Shown piece after piece: positions 32,712-41,222 of a stretch of 64,000 bases of DNA (position 1 is the first letter of the stretch; every line of letters starts with the position of its first letter). A program made the position numbers and the translations under genes. The DNA is taken from the NCBI GenBank assembly GCA_038213135.1, contig JBBQTQ010000003.1:1-64000 (forward strand), given 5' to 3'. The notes below the pieces were generated by a model. That model was given only the letters and a program-made list of their open reading frames with translations, searched no databases and was not told the origin of the DNA. The DNA comes from JBBQTQ01 sp038213135 (GTDB taxonomy: Bacteria > Actinomycetota > Thermoleophilia > Gaiellales > Gaiellaceae).

Positions 32712-32765
32712 ATATTCTTCGCAAATCACATTTGTCGGCCGAGGGCGGCGCTATACTCGCCTTCC

Positions 32766-33365
32766 TTGTCACTGGCGCAACCTGATTTCGGGGTCTTGAA
32801 GAAGGCACAGCGCGGAGACGAGCGGGCGTTCACCCTGATCGTCCGGGCGTACGAAACGCCGGTCTTCAACTACGTGCTGCGTCTCGTCGGCGGCGACCGC
32901 TCGCTCGCTGAGGATCTGACGCAGGAGGTCTTCCTCCGCGTCTTCCAGGGCCTGCCGAACTTCTCACTGCGCTGCCGGTTCACGACCTGGCTCTTCCAGG
33001 TGACGAAGAACCGTGTCCTCGACGAGTTGCGGGCGAACGAACGCCGGCCACGCTCGATCGCCGCGCTCGACGACCTGCCGCCGCTCGAGGTGCTCGACGC
33101 GCCGTTCGAGCGGGGCGAGGCGATCGACGCCGTCTGGCGCTCGGTGCACGAGCTGAGCACCGATCTGAAGATGGCGCTGCTCCTCCGCGACGTCGTCGGG
33201 CTCTCTTACGCGGAGATCGCCGATTCGCTCGAGGTCACGCTCGCCACGGTCAAGTGGCGGATCTTCAAGGCGCGCGAGGAAGTGCAGCTCGCGCTCGCCC
33301 GCGAGGGCATCACCTTCGGCAACGAGGCCGCACCGGCCGCTGCCGTCGCCGAGACACAGGCCTAG
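32766..33365 (+). CDS. RNA polymerase sigma factor, sigma-70 family (ECF type)
   Basis: 199 residues with sigma-70 region 2 (FNYVLRLVGGDRSLAEDLTQEVFLRVFQ, RFTTWLFQVTKNRVLDEL) and region 4 (LSYAEIADSLEVTLATVKWRIFKARE). No region 1 or 3 is visible, which is the ECF layout. It directs RNA polymerase to a specific promoter set. No anti-sigma factor gene is next to it. TTG start at 32766 lies 8 nt after a TATACT -10 box, so its mRNA is probably leaderless. The stop shares CTAG with the convergent phosphoesterase. Confidence 0.9.
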   Translation: MSLAQPDFGVLKKAQRGDERAFTLIVRAYETPVFNYVLRLVGGDRSLAEDLTQEVFLRVFQGLPNFSLRCRFTTWLFQVTKNRVLDELRANERRPRSIAALDDLPPLEVLDAPFERGEAIDAVWRSVHELSTDLKMALLLRDVVGLSYAEIADSLEVTLATVKWRIFKAREEVQLALAREGITFGNEAAPAAAVAETQA

Positions 33366-34084
33366 AGCCCGCTGCTCAGCCGGGCGGCGAGCGGCGGCGG
33401 CAAGGCGGCCGCCCGCATCTGCGCCTGTGTCTCCCCGATCGCGTACTCGACCCGGTGGAAGCGGGCATCACCGGCGTCGAGGTCGAGCTCGAGCCAGGCG
33501 GCGCGCGGGTCGCCGTCCCGCGGCTGACCGACCGAGCCGGGATTGAGCAGCCATCGGCCCGCAGCGAGGTCGACCGAGGCGCCGTGGCGGGCGATGCCGC
33601 CGCCCTGCTCCGAGATCGCGAGGGCGATATGGCTATGCCCGACGAGCACGAGCGGCGCCTCGGTCAGCGCCAGCGCGTCGAAGCCGCCCTCGACAGAGAG
33701 GACGTAGTCCCAGACCGGGTCGCGCGGGCTGGCGTGGAAGAGTTCGGCGTCGAGCCGCTTCGCGCTCGGCTCCAACCCGGAGAGATACTCGCGAGCCTCG
33801 TCCGCGAGCACCGAGCGCGTCCAGCGCGCAGCGGCCGCCGCGTCGTGGTTGAACTCCTCGATCCCGACCTCGCCGCGCCCGATCACGACCAGGTCGTGGT
33901 TGCCGACGAGGCAGAGATCGGCCCGTGCCGACACCGCCGCGCAGCACTCGTTCGGCCGCGGGCCGTAGCCGACGAGGTCGCCGAGACACCACACCTCGTC
34001 CGGGGCGGCCGCGTCCACCGCTTGCAGGACTGCCTCGAGAGCGTGCAGATTCCCGTGGATGTCGGAGATGACGGCGATGCGCAT
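33362..34084 (-). CDS. Metallophosphoesterase family protein
   Basis: 240 residues of the calcineurin-like phosphoesterase fold. Metal-binding motifs are in order: VISDIHGN (~6-13), CLGDLVGYGP, LVGNHD, VLVGHSH and NPGSVGQPRDGD. This resembles the YfcE/YmdB-like group, which hydrolyses phosphodiesters with two metal ions; the substrate is unknown. Its ATG (34084-34082) overlaps the ATG of the divergent protease (34083-34085) in one CATG. Confidence 0.9.
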   Translation of the reverse strand: MRIAVISDIHGNLHALEAVLQAVDAAAPDEVWCLGDLVGYGPRPNECCAAVSARADLCLVGNHDLVVIGRGEVGIEEFNHDAAAAARWTRSVLADEAREYLSGLEPSAKRLDAELFHASPRDPVWDYVLSVEGGFDALALTEAPLVLVGHSHIALAISEQGGGIARHGASVDLAAGRWLLNPGSVGQPRDGDPRAAWLELDLDAGDARFHRVEYAIGETQAQMRAAALPPPLAARLSSGL

Positions 34085-35324
34085 GCTGAAAAACGGCGGC
34101 GGCTGGCGACTCGCAACCTTAGTCGTGATCGTCGCGGGCTGGCTCGTCGCCGCGGCCGTGCTCTGGACGCGCTCGCAGGTGCCCGCGAGCCTGTCCCTGC
34201 CTGCGCTCGACCCGAGCCGCTTCTTCAGCGTGCACGAGCTCGCGCGGGCCGTCGACTACGAGCGCTTCCTCGACGTCGACTCCCTGCTCTCGATCGTCGC
34301 TCTGCTCGCCGCCCTCGCCGTCTTCGCCTGGAAGGGCAAGGGGTTCGTCCGCGAGTCGGCGGCCGGCCCGATCGGCACAGGGATGCTGCTCGGGATGCTG
34401 GCCTTCGGCGTCGTCTGGTTCGCGCAGCTGCCGTTCGGGCTCGCGGCACTCTGGTGGGATCGCCGCCACGGGACGGAGAAGCAGGGCTACTTCTCCTGGC
34501 TGCTCGGCGACTTCCTCGGCCTCGGCGGTCGCTTTCTCTTCATCTGCCTGACGATCGTGGTGGTGATGGGTCTGGCCACGCTGCTCGGCCGGCGCTGGTG
34601 GGTCGCGGGTGTTCCGGCCTTCGCCGGGATTGCGCTCCTCTTTGCTTTCGTCCAGCCCTATCTGGAGCCGCACGGGACGAAGGCCCTCCCGGCGCAGCTG
34701 CAGGCGGACGTCCGCCGCTTCGAGCGCCAGGAGCACGCAACGGGGACGCCGGTCCACGTCCTGAACGTTCGCAAGGACACGCGTGAGGTGAACGCGTTCG
34801 CCGCCGGGCTCGGGCCGAGTCGTGGCGTCTGGCTCTACGACACGTTCCTCGACAGCCGCTTCACGCGCCGCCAGGTGGACGTCGTCCTGGCGCACGAGCT
34901 CGGGCACATCGCGCGCCACCACATCTGGAAGGGGCTCGCGTGGTACGCGCTCTTGCTGATCCCCACCTACTTCCTCGCCACGCTCGCCACCCGCCGGCGC
35001 GGCGGCCTGACGCAACCCGTCGCGATCCCGCTGGCGCTGTTCGTGATCTACGCGGTCAACTTCGCGACGCTGCCGCTCCAGAACGTCGTCTCGCGCCACT
35101 TCGAGCAGGAGGCCGACTGGCTCGCGCTCCGGACGACCCGCGACCCGGTCGCCGCGCAGAACCTCTTCCGGCAGTTCACGCTCGCCGACCGCGCCGACCC
35201 GACCCCGTCGACGTGGTCGTATGTGCTCTTCGCGGACCACCCGACGGTGATGCAGCGGATCGCGATGGCCCGTGCCTGGGCGGCTAGGTCTCCGGGCGCG
35301 ACTCGGACTCGGGCAGGTTCCTGA
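34083..35324 (+). CDS. M48 family peptidase, Ste24/CAAX-protease-like
   Basis: 413 residues. A membrane zinc protease with many hydrophobic segments, before (LATLVVIVAGWLVAAAVLW, GTGMLLGMLAFGVVWF, FLFICLTIVVVMGLATLL) and after the active site. The catalytic HELGH is in VVLAHELGHIARHH and the downstream Glu ligand in HFEQEADWLALRTT. The long N-terminal membrane part fits the M48A (Ste24) type rather than HtpX. ATG at 34083 overlaps the divergent phosphoesterase start; ATG at 34059 is an alternative. The C-terminus overlaps the convergent DUF3467 gene by 41 bp. Confidence 0.88.
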   Translation: MLKNGGGWRLATLVVIVAGWLVAAAVLWTRSQVPASLSLPALDPSRFFSVHELARAVDYERFLDVDSLLSIVALLAALAVFAWKGKGFVRESAAGPIGTGMLLGMLAFGVVWFAQLPFGLAALWWDRRHGTEKQGYFSWLLGDFLGLGGRFLFICLTIVVVMGLATLLGRRWWVAGVPAFAGIALLFAFVQPYLEPHGTKALPAQLQADVRRFERQEHATGTPVHVLNVRKDTREVNAFAAGLGPSRGVWLYDTFLDSRFTRRQVDVVLAHELGHIARHHIWKGLAWYALLLIPTYFLATLATRRRGGLTQPVAIPLALFVIYAVNFATLPLQNVVSRHFEQEADWLALRTTRDPVAAQNLFRQFTLADRADPTPSTWSYVLFADHPTVMQRIAMARAWAARSPGATRTRAGS

Positions 35325-35583
35325 TCCCCTCGCGGGTCGACCACTTCGACCACGAGTCCTGCATCGCCTCGATCAGCTCCTCCATGAAGCGGCTGGAGAC
35401 GTTGACCCGCGCGACGACGACCCCGGGGATCTCGCCCTCCTCGACCTCGTGGTCGATCCGCGCGAAGGTCAGCGTGAACTCGTAGTCGGAGAAGCTGACG
35501 TTGGCGAAGTTCGCGTAGACGCCTGCAAGCACGTGCGGCTCCAGGTGCAGGTTGAGCTGGCGCTCCTGGCCTTCGCCGTTCAC
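35284..35583 (-). CDS. DUF3467 domain-containing protein
   Basis: 99 residues. The conserved core is LEPHVLAGVYANFANVSFSDYEFTLTFARID followed by VVVARVNVSSRFMEELIEAMQDSWSKW. DUF3467 proteins are small and of unknown function. GTG at 35583 is chosen because it yields the family N-terminus and leaves 19 bp to the divergent channel gene; the open frame extends to 35676 inside that gene. It converges with the Ste24-like protease. Confidence 0.82.
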   Translation of the reverse strand: MNGEGQERQLNLHLEPHVLAGVYANFANVSFSDYEFTLTFARIDHEVEEGEIPGVVVARVNVSSRFMEELIEAMQDSWSKWSTREGIRNLPESESRPET

Positions 35584-35602
35584 TGGCCGGGATACTACTG
35601 CC

Positions 35603-36622
35603 GTGGAAGATCGCTTCAGCCTGCGCCGCTTCGGGTGGGCGGTCCTGGCGTTCTGCGGGATGCTCGGGATCGGCACGATCGGCTTCCACGAGCTGACGAC
35701 CGAGGGCTGGGTCGCCTCGCTCTACCGCTCGGTCGTCACGACGACGCTGACGGGGATCGACGCGCAGCCGCCCGGCGAGGGCGCGCAGCTCTTCACGATC
35801 TTCCTGCTCCTCGGCGGCGTGGCAATCTTCCTCTACCTCGCCGGAGTGATCGTGGAGATCATCGCGCGCGGGGTGCTCACCGGAGCGTGGGCCGAGCGCA
35901 GGAGGCGCCGCTTGATCGAGGAACTACGGGATCACGTCATCATCTGCGGCTTCGGCCGGGTCGGGCGTCGCGCCGCGCACGAGTTCCGGGACGCCGGTGC
36001 CGACTACGTCGTACTCGACTTCAACGAGGAGTCGATCGAGCACGCGAAGGAGCACGGCGACGTGTTCATCGAGGGCAGCGGTACGAGCGACGAGGATCTC
36101 GAGGCCGCCGGGCTCTCCCGGGCGCGCGGACTCGTCGCGGCGAGCGACTCGGACGTCGACAACCTCTACATCACGCTCTCTGCGCGGTCGGCTCGCCCGG
36201 ATCTACTGATCGTCTCGCGCGCCTCGACCGAGGACGCGGCGAAGAAGCTTTTGCGCGCGGGAGCCGATCGCGTGGTGCAGCCCTACACGACAGCGGGCGA
36301 GGAGATGGCGAAGCTGATGCTGAAGCCGCAGGTGGCCGCGTTCCTCGACATGGTCGGCTCGCACACCGGGCCGGACCTCTCCTTCGAGGAGATCGAGGTG
36401 ACGACCGGCTGCCAGGGCGCGAACCGCACGCTTCGCGATCTGGACATGCCGGAGGGCGGTGCACTGATCGTCGCCGTGCGCAAGCCCGACGGCTCGTTCG
36501 AGACGACGCCGGAGCCTGACCTGCGGCTCGATCCCGGCGACGTGCTGATCGCAATGGGCACCGAGCCCGAGCTGCTTCGCCTGGAAGAGCTCTTCACCCC
36601 GGCCCGAGCCGTTGCCGGGTAG
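35603..36622 (+). CDS. Two-TM potassium-channel-like protein with RCK (TrkA) domains and unusual filter
   Basis: 339 residues. TM1 (~11-29), a pore loop (~38-55) and TM2 (~62-89) are followed by TrkA-N (HVIICGFGRVGRRAAHEF, NAD-binding GxGxxG) and a TrkA-C domain (~255-330). This is the layout of bacterial RCK-gated K channels. The pore loop reads SVVTTTLTGIDAQPPGEG; the standard TVGYGD filter is replaced by LTGIDA, so K selectivity is in doubt. GTG at 35603 gives a normal N-terminus. argS overlaps its 3' end by 11 bp. Confidence 0.85.
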   Translation: MEDRFSLRRFGWAVLAFCGMLGIGTIGFHELTTEGWVASLYRSVVTTTLTGIDAQPPGEGAQLFTIFLLLGGVAIFLYLAGVIVEIIARGVLTGAWAERRRRRLIEELRDHVIICGFGRVGRRAAHEFRDAGADYVVLDFNEESIEHAKEHGDVFIEGSGTSDEDLEAAGLSRARGLVAASDSDVDNLYITLSARSARPDLLIVSRASTEDAAKKLLRAGADRVVQPYTTAGEEMAKLMLKPQVAAFLDMVGSHTGPDLSFEEIEVTTGCQGANRTLRDLDMPEGGALIVAVRKPDGSFETTPEPDLRLDPGDVLIAMGTEPELLRLEELFTPARAVAG

Positions 36623-38123
36623 CTCGTTCCGCCGCCTCGAGGCGGCGCTGAGCGGACTCGCGGGCGCGCCGGTCGAGCTCGACCGTCCGAGCAATCCGGA
36701 GTTCGGCGACTACGCGACGAGCGTCGCGTTGCAGACCGCGCCCGCACAGGGGAGGGCGCCGCGGGAGCTCGCTCAGGAGCTCGCGGCGAAGGCGGCGACG
36801 CTGCCGGAGGTGGCGCGCGCCGAGGTCGCCGGGCCCGGCTTCGTGAACCTCTGGCTCGGCCCTGCCTGGTTCGGCGAGGCACTCGCCGAGATCGGGCCCG
36901 ACTACGGGTCGGGCACCGCGGCGAAGCGCGAGAAGGTGCAGGTCGAGATGGTCTCGGCGAACCCGACCGGGCCGATCACGGTCGCGCATGCCCGCAACGG
37001 CGCGTACGGAGACTCGGTCGGCCGGCTGCTCGAGTTCGCCGGCCACGACGTCGAGCGCGAGTACTACTACAACGACGCGGGCGCCCAGATGGACCGCTTC
37101 CGCGAGTCGGTGGAGGCGATCCGGCGCGGCGAGGAGCCGCCCGAGGACGGCTATCACGGCGACTACGTCCGCGAGCTCGCTGCGCTCGACGGCGATCCGG
37201 TGCCGCGGATGCTCGAGCAGATCGAGGCCTCGCTCGAGCGCTTCCGGATCCACTTCGACTCGTGGGCCAAGCAGAGCGAGCTCGAGCGGCGGCTTGCCGA
37301 GGTCCTGCCGCGGATCGACACCTACGAGAAGGACGGCGCGTTCTGGGCGCGCTCGTCGGCCTACGGCGACGAGGACGATCGCGTGCTGCTCCGCTCGGAC
37401 GGGGGCGCCCCGACCTACCGCGCGGTCGACGTCGTGTATCTCGTCGACAAGCTCGACCGTGGCTTCGACCGGGCTCTCTACGTCCTCGGCGCCGATCACC
37501 ACGGCACGCGCAACTGGTACGCGGCCGTCGCGCGGATGCTCGGCTACGACCCGGGGCGCGTCGAGGTGTTGATCTACCAGCTCGTGCACCTGACGCGCGG
37601 CGGCCAGCAGACGAAGATGTCGAAGCGGCGCGGCGACATCGTCACGCTCGACGAGCTGATGGACGAGATCGGCGTCGACGCGACCCGCTGGTACCTCGTC
37701 AACCGGAGCGCCGAGCAGACGATCGAGATCGACGTCGACCTCGCCCGCGAACGCTCCGAGAAGAACCCGGTCTACTACGTCCAGTACGCGCACGCCCGGA
37801 TCGCGGGGATCCTGCGCAACGCCGGTGACGCCGAGGTCTACCCGGATCTCGACGGTTACGAGCCGGCGGCGGAGGAACGCGACCTCGTGAAGCGGCTCTG
37901 CGAGTTCCCCGCGGTCGTCGCCGAGGCGGCGCAGCGGCGCGCGCCGCACTCCGTACCTGTCTATTCGATCAGGCTCGCGGACGACTTCCATCGCTTCTAC
38001 CATCACCATCGCGTGCTCGGCGAAGAGCCCCAGTCGTTCCGTCTCGCGCTCTGCCGTGCGACGCAGACCGTGATTGCACGCTGCCTGGATCTCGTCGGCG
38101 TCGACGCGCCGGAGCGCATGTGA
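36612..38123 (+). CDS. argS: Arginine--tRNA ligase
   Basis: 503 residues, somewhat shorter than the usual ~550. The N-terminal additional domain (PEFGDYATSVALQTA ... GPGFVNLWLG) is present. The HIGH-type motif is in ANPTGPITVAHARNGAYGD, and REYYYNDAGAQMDRF is typical. ADHHGTRNWY follows, the KMSK-type loop is KMSKRRGD, and DALR-like C-terminal helices follow. It charges tRNA-Arg. GTG/ATG choice is minor: the start at 36612 overlaps the channel gene. It overlaps glpX by 4 bp, so channel-argS-glpX form one operon. Confidence 0.96.
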   Translation: MPGSSFRRLEAALSGLAGAPVELDRPSNPEFGDYATSVALQTAPAQGRAPRELAQELAAKAATLPEVARAEVAGPGFVNLWLGPAWFGEALAEIGPDYGSGTAAKREKVQVEMVSANPTGPITVAHARNGAYGDSVGRLLEFAGHDVEREYYYNDAGAQMDRFRESVEAIRRGEEPPEDGYHGDYVRELAALDGDPVPRMLEQIEASLERFRIHFDSWAKQSELERRLAEVLPRIDTYEKDGAFWARSSAYGDEDDRVLLRSDGGAPTYRAVDVVYLVDKLDRGFDRALYVLGADHHGTRNWYAAVARMLGYDPGRVEVLIYQLVHLTRGGQQTKMSKRRGDIVTLDELMDEIGVDATRWYLVNRSAEQTIEIDVDLARERSEKNPVYYVQYAHARIAGILRNAGDAEVYPDLDGYEPAAEERDLVKRLCEFPAVVAEAAQRRAPHSVPVYSIRLADDFHRFYHHHRVLGEEPQSFRLALCRATQTVIARCLDLVGVDAPERM

Positions 38124-39106
38124 GCGAAGCACCGGACCGCAACCTCGCGCTCGAGCTCGTCCGCGTCACCGAAGCCGCGGCGATGGCGGCTGCCCGCTGG
38201 GTCGGACGCGGTGACAAGGAGGCGGCCGATCAGGCCGCGGTCGACGCGATGCGGCTGATGCTCGACACGGTCGCGATGGACGGCGTGGTCGTGATCGGCG
38301 AGGGCGAGAAGGACGAGGCGCCGATGCTCTACAACGGCGAGCACATCGGCAGCGGCGAGGGCTCGGAGGTCGACGTCGCCGTCGACCCGCTCGAGGGGAC
38401 GCGGCTGACGGCACTCGGGATGCCGAACGCAATCGCTGTGATCGCGGTGGCCGAGCGCGGGACGATGTTCTTTCCCGGCGCGGCGGTCTACATGGAGAAG
38501 ATCGCGACCGGGCCGGAGGCGGCAGCTGCGATCGACATCACGGCGTCACCGGCGGAGAATGTCCGCCGCGTTGCGGAGGCGAAAGGCGTGGCGCCCGGCG
38601 AGGTCTCGGTGGTCGTGCTCGACCGCGACCGGCATACGGAGCTGATCCGCGAGCTACGCGAGGCGGGTGCCAAGGTGCGGCTGATCACGGACGGCGATGT
38701 CGCGCCCGCGATGGCCACTTCACGCGAAGGAAGCGGCGTCGATCTCCTGATGGGAGTCGGTGGGACGCCCGAGGGAGTGATCTCGGCGGCCGCGATCAAG
38801 TGCCTCGGCGGCGCGATCCAAGGTCGGCTCTGGCCGAGGAACGACGAGGAGCGGCAGAGCCTGCTCGACTCGGGCTACGACCTCGAACGGGTGTTGAAGA
38901 CCGACGATCTCGTCAGCGGCGACGACGTCTTCGTGGCGGCGACGGGCGTGACGGACGGAGCGCTTCTGGCCGGTGTCCTCTACACGCGCGAGGGCGCGGT
39001 CACCGAGTCGGTCGTCATGCGCTCCCGGTCGGGAACGATCCGTCGCATCCGCGCGACGCACCGCTTCGAGAAGCTCTCGAAGTACGCAGGCAGCGCGTAC
39101 CGTTAG
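38120..39106 (+). CDS. glpX: Class II fructose-1,6-bisphosphatase
   Basis: 328 residues. It hydrolyses fructose 1,6-bisphosphate in gluconeogenesis and is the usual FBPase in actinobacteria. Signatures: GDKEAADQAAVDAMRLML, VVIGEGEKDEAPMLYNGE, VDVAVDPLEGTRLTALG (metal/phosphate site), LITDGDVAPAMAT and GVGGTPEGVISAAAIKCLGG. The GTG start overlaps the argS stop in GTGA. Together with the nearby aldolase it serves the fructose-bisphosphate node. Confidence 0.96.
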   Translation: MSEAPDRNLALELVRVTEAAAMAAARWVGRGDKEAADQAAVDAMRLMLDTVAMDGVVVIGEGEKDEAPMLYNGEHIGSGEGSEVDVAVDPLEGTRLTALGMPNAIAVIAVAERGTMFFPGAAVYMEKIATGPEAAAAIDITASPAENVRRVAEAKGVAPGEVSVVVLDRDRHTELIRELREAGAKVRLITDGDVAPAMATSREGSGVDLLMGVGGTPEGVISAAAIKCLGGAIQGRLWPRNDEERQSLLDSGYDLERVLKTDDLVSGDDVFVAATGVTDGALLAGVLYTREGAVTESVVMRSRSGTIRRIRATHRFEKLSKYAGSAYR

Positions 39107-39152
39107 CGGCGGGAGAGCTCGTCACACTTCCGGCGCAATTTCTGCCTCGTGC

Positions 39153-39185
39153 GGACACGGCCGGGGTCAGACCCCGGCCGTGTCC
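39153..39185. repeat. Perfect 33-bp palindrome
   Basis: GGACACGGCCGGGGTC and its exact reverse complement flank a single A, giving perfect 16-bp arms. It lies in the 235-bp gap between convergent glpX and fba. Part of it (CCGGGGTCAGAC) recurs at 51030-51041. It could be a bidirectional terminator or a REP element. The rest of the gap shows no gene I can support. Confidence 0.7.
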
Positions 39186-39341
39186 AAGCGGGTCAGCGGT
39201 GCGGGGGGTGGTTACGGGAGCCGCGAGGAAAAGCCAGGTCCGCGAGAGCGGTGATCGACATGTCCGCCACGGCTCGCACCGAATGCCCACGTCCGAAAGA
39301 GACAACTCGGGGGGCGCGGCCATGGCCGATGAGGCAAAGCG

Positions 39342-40361
39342 CTACGCGGCCAGCTTCTCCATGTCGGGTGAATACGACCCCGAGCGGGCGGCACTGTTCA
39401 GGCGCGCGCGGCGCGCGTACGCCTTCTGCGCCGCCTCGACGTTCTCCGGCTTGCCGCCCCAGGCCTTCAGCGCGGGCGCTTGCAGGGCGCGGCCATACGA
39501 GAAGGAGAGCTCCCACGGGTGCGGGCCGAGGGCGTTCATCGCGTTCAGGTGCTTAGTCGCGTCCTCGTCGGTCTGGCCGCCGGAGAGGAAGACGATCCCG
39601 GGCACCGCCGCCGGCACGTGCCGATAGAAGCACTCGAGCGTCGCCTTCGCCACCTCGGTCACGCTTGCCCGGTCGTTCGCCTCGTAGCCGGAGAGCACCA
39701 TGTTCGGCTTCAAGAGCGTCCCGCGCAGCTCGACTCGCTGGTCGTGCAGCTCCGTGTAGAGCGCCTGGAGGACGCGGCCCGTCGCCTTGGCGCTCTCCTC
39801 GATCGTGTGCGTCCCGTCCTGCAGCACCTCCGGCTCGACGATCGGCACGATCCCGGTCTCCTGGCAGAGCGCCGCGTAGCGCGCGAGCGCGTGGGCGTTC
39901 GTCCAGACGCAGTATTCGCTCGGCTTGCCGCCGCCGATCGAGTAGGTGCCACGCCACTTCGCGAAGCGCGCGCCGAGCCCGCGGTACTCCTCGAGCCGTG
40001 CGCGCAGGCCGTCGAGCCCCTCGGTGATCGTCTCGTCCTCGGCCAGGGCCAGCGGCTTCGCGCCCTTGTCGACCTTGATGCCGGGAATGACGCCTTTCGA
40101 CTCGAGCAGCTTCGAGAACGGCGTTCCGTCGCTCGAGCTCTGGCGGATCGTCTCGTCGAAGAGGATGACGCCGCTGATGAAGTCTTCCGCGCCGCCCGCG
40201 GTGAAGAGCAGGTCGCGGTAGGCGCGCCGGTTCTCCTCGGTCGACTCGAGGCCGATCGAGTCGAAACGCTTCTTGATCGTTCCCTCGCTCTCGTCGGCGG
40301 CGAGGATTCCCTTCCCCGGCGCCACGAGGGCGCGCGCTGTTGCTTCGAGATCGTGTGCCAT
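39342..40361 (-). CDS. Class I fructose-bisphosphate aldolase
   Basis: 339 residues of the eukaryote-like Schiff-base aldolase family. GKGILAADESEGTIKKRFDSIG, ISGVILFDETIRQ and VPIVEPEVLQDGTH are present, and the Schiff-base Lys is in GTLLKPNMVLSGYE. FLSGGQTDEDATKHLNAMN is also canonical. It cleaves fructose 1,6-bisphosphate to triose phosphates. ATG at 40361 lies 6 nt after a GAGAAT box on the minus strand. Divergent from the MBL-fold gene. Confidence 0.95.
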   Translation of the reverse strand: MAHDLEATARALVAPGKGILAADESEGTIKKRFDSIGLESTEENRRAYRDLLFTAGGAEDFISGVILFDETIRQSSSDGTPFSKLLESKGVIPGIKVDKGAKPLALAEDETITEGLDGLRARLEEYRGLGARFAKWRGTYSIGGGKPSEYCVWTNAHALARYAALCQETGIVPIVEPEVLQDGTHTIEESAKATGRVLQALYTELHDQRVELRGTLLKPNMVLSGYEANDRASVTEVAKATLECFYRHVPAAVPGIVFLSGGQTDEDATKHLNAMNALGPHPWELSFSYGRALQAPALKAWGGKPENVEAAQKAYARRARLNSAARSGSYSPDMEKLAA

Positions 40362-40390
40362 GACCGGATTCTCTCACCGATACTTCGAGC

Positions 40391-41134
40391 GTGCGGCTGA
40401 CGCTCGTCCGGAACGCGACGCTGCTCGTCGAGCTCGGCGGGCGGCGGTTGCTCGTCGACCCCCTGCTCGCAGACGCGGGCGCCTACCCGCCGATCGAGGG
40501 AACGGCCAACCCGCGGCCGAACCCGCTCGTGCCGCTGCCGATGCCGGTCGAGGAGCTGGTGGCCGGGCTCGACGGCGTGCTCGTCACGCACCTGCACAAC
40601 GACCACTTCGACGTTACGGCCGCCGAGCTGCTCCCGAAGAGCCTGCCGATCTTCTGCCAGCCGGGGAACGAGTGGACGTTGCGCGACAAAGGCTTCGACG
40701 CCGTCACTGCGGTCGGCGTCGAGGTCGGCTGGCGCGGGATCAAGATCGCCCGCACCGACGGCCAGCACGGCACCGGCCAGCTCGGCGAGAGGCTCGGCCC
40801 GGTCTCCGGCTTCGTGTTGCGGATGAAGGGCGAGCCGACGCTCTACGTCGCCGGCGACACGATCTGGTGCGAGGAGGTCGGCGACGCACTCGAGGAGTAC
40901 CGGCCGGACGTGACGGTCGTGAATGCGGGCGGTGCCGTCTTCCTCGAGGGCGATCCGATCGTGATGCCCCCGGAGGACGTGGGCGAGGTCTGCCGCGCCG
41001 CGCCCGAGACCAAGGTCGTCTGCGTCCACCTCGAAGCGCTCAACCACTGTCCCGTCACACGGGCGGACATACGGTCGAGCGGGCTGCCGGTCCTTGTCCC
41101 CGAGGACGGAGAAACGCTCGATTTTCCCGGCTAA
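40391..41134 (+). CDS. MBL fold metallo-hydrolase
   Basis: 247 residues of the UlaG-like metallo-beta-lactamase group. LRLTLVRNATLLVELGGRRLLVDPLL is the usual opening. The metal motif is THLHNDHFD (HxHxDH), with FVLRMKGEPTLYVAGDTIW following. VVNAGGAVFL and HLEALNHCP complete the site. The substrate is unknown. GTG at 40391 lies 6 nt after a GATACT box. tRNA-Gly follows. Confidence 0.9.
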   Translation: MRLTLVRNATLLVELGGRRLLVDPLLADAGAYPPIEGTANPRPNPLVPLPMPVEELVAGLDGVLVTHLHNDHFDVTAAELLPKSLPIFCQPGNEWTLRDKGFDAVTAVGVEVGWRGIKIARTDGQHGTGQLGERLGPVSGFVLRMKGEPTLYVAGDTIWCEEVGDALEEYRPDVTVVNAGGAVFLEGDPIVMPPEDVGEVCRAAPETKVVCVHLEALNHCPVTRADIRSSGLPVLVPEDGETLDFPG

Positions 41135-41146
41135 ACTGAGGCCCGC

Positions 41147-41219
<73 letters not shown>

Positions 41220-41222
41220 CTC

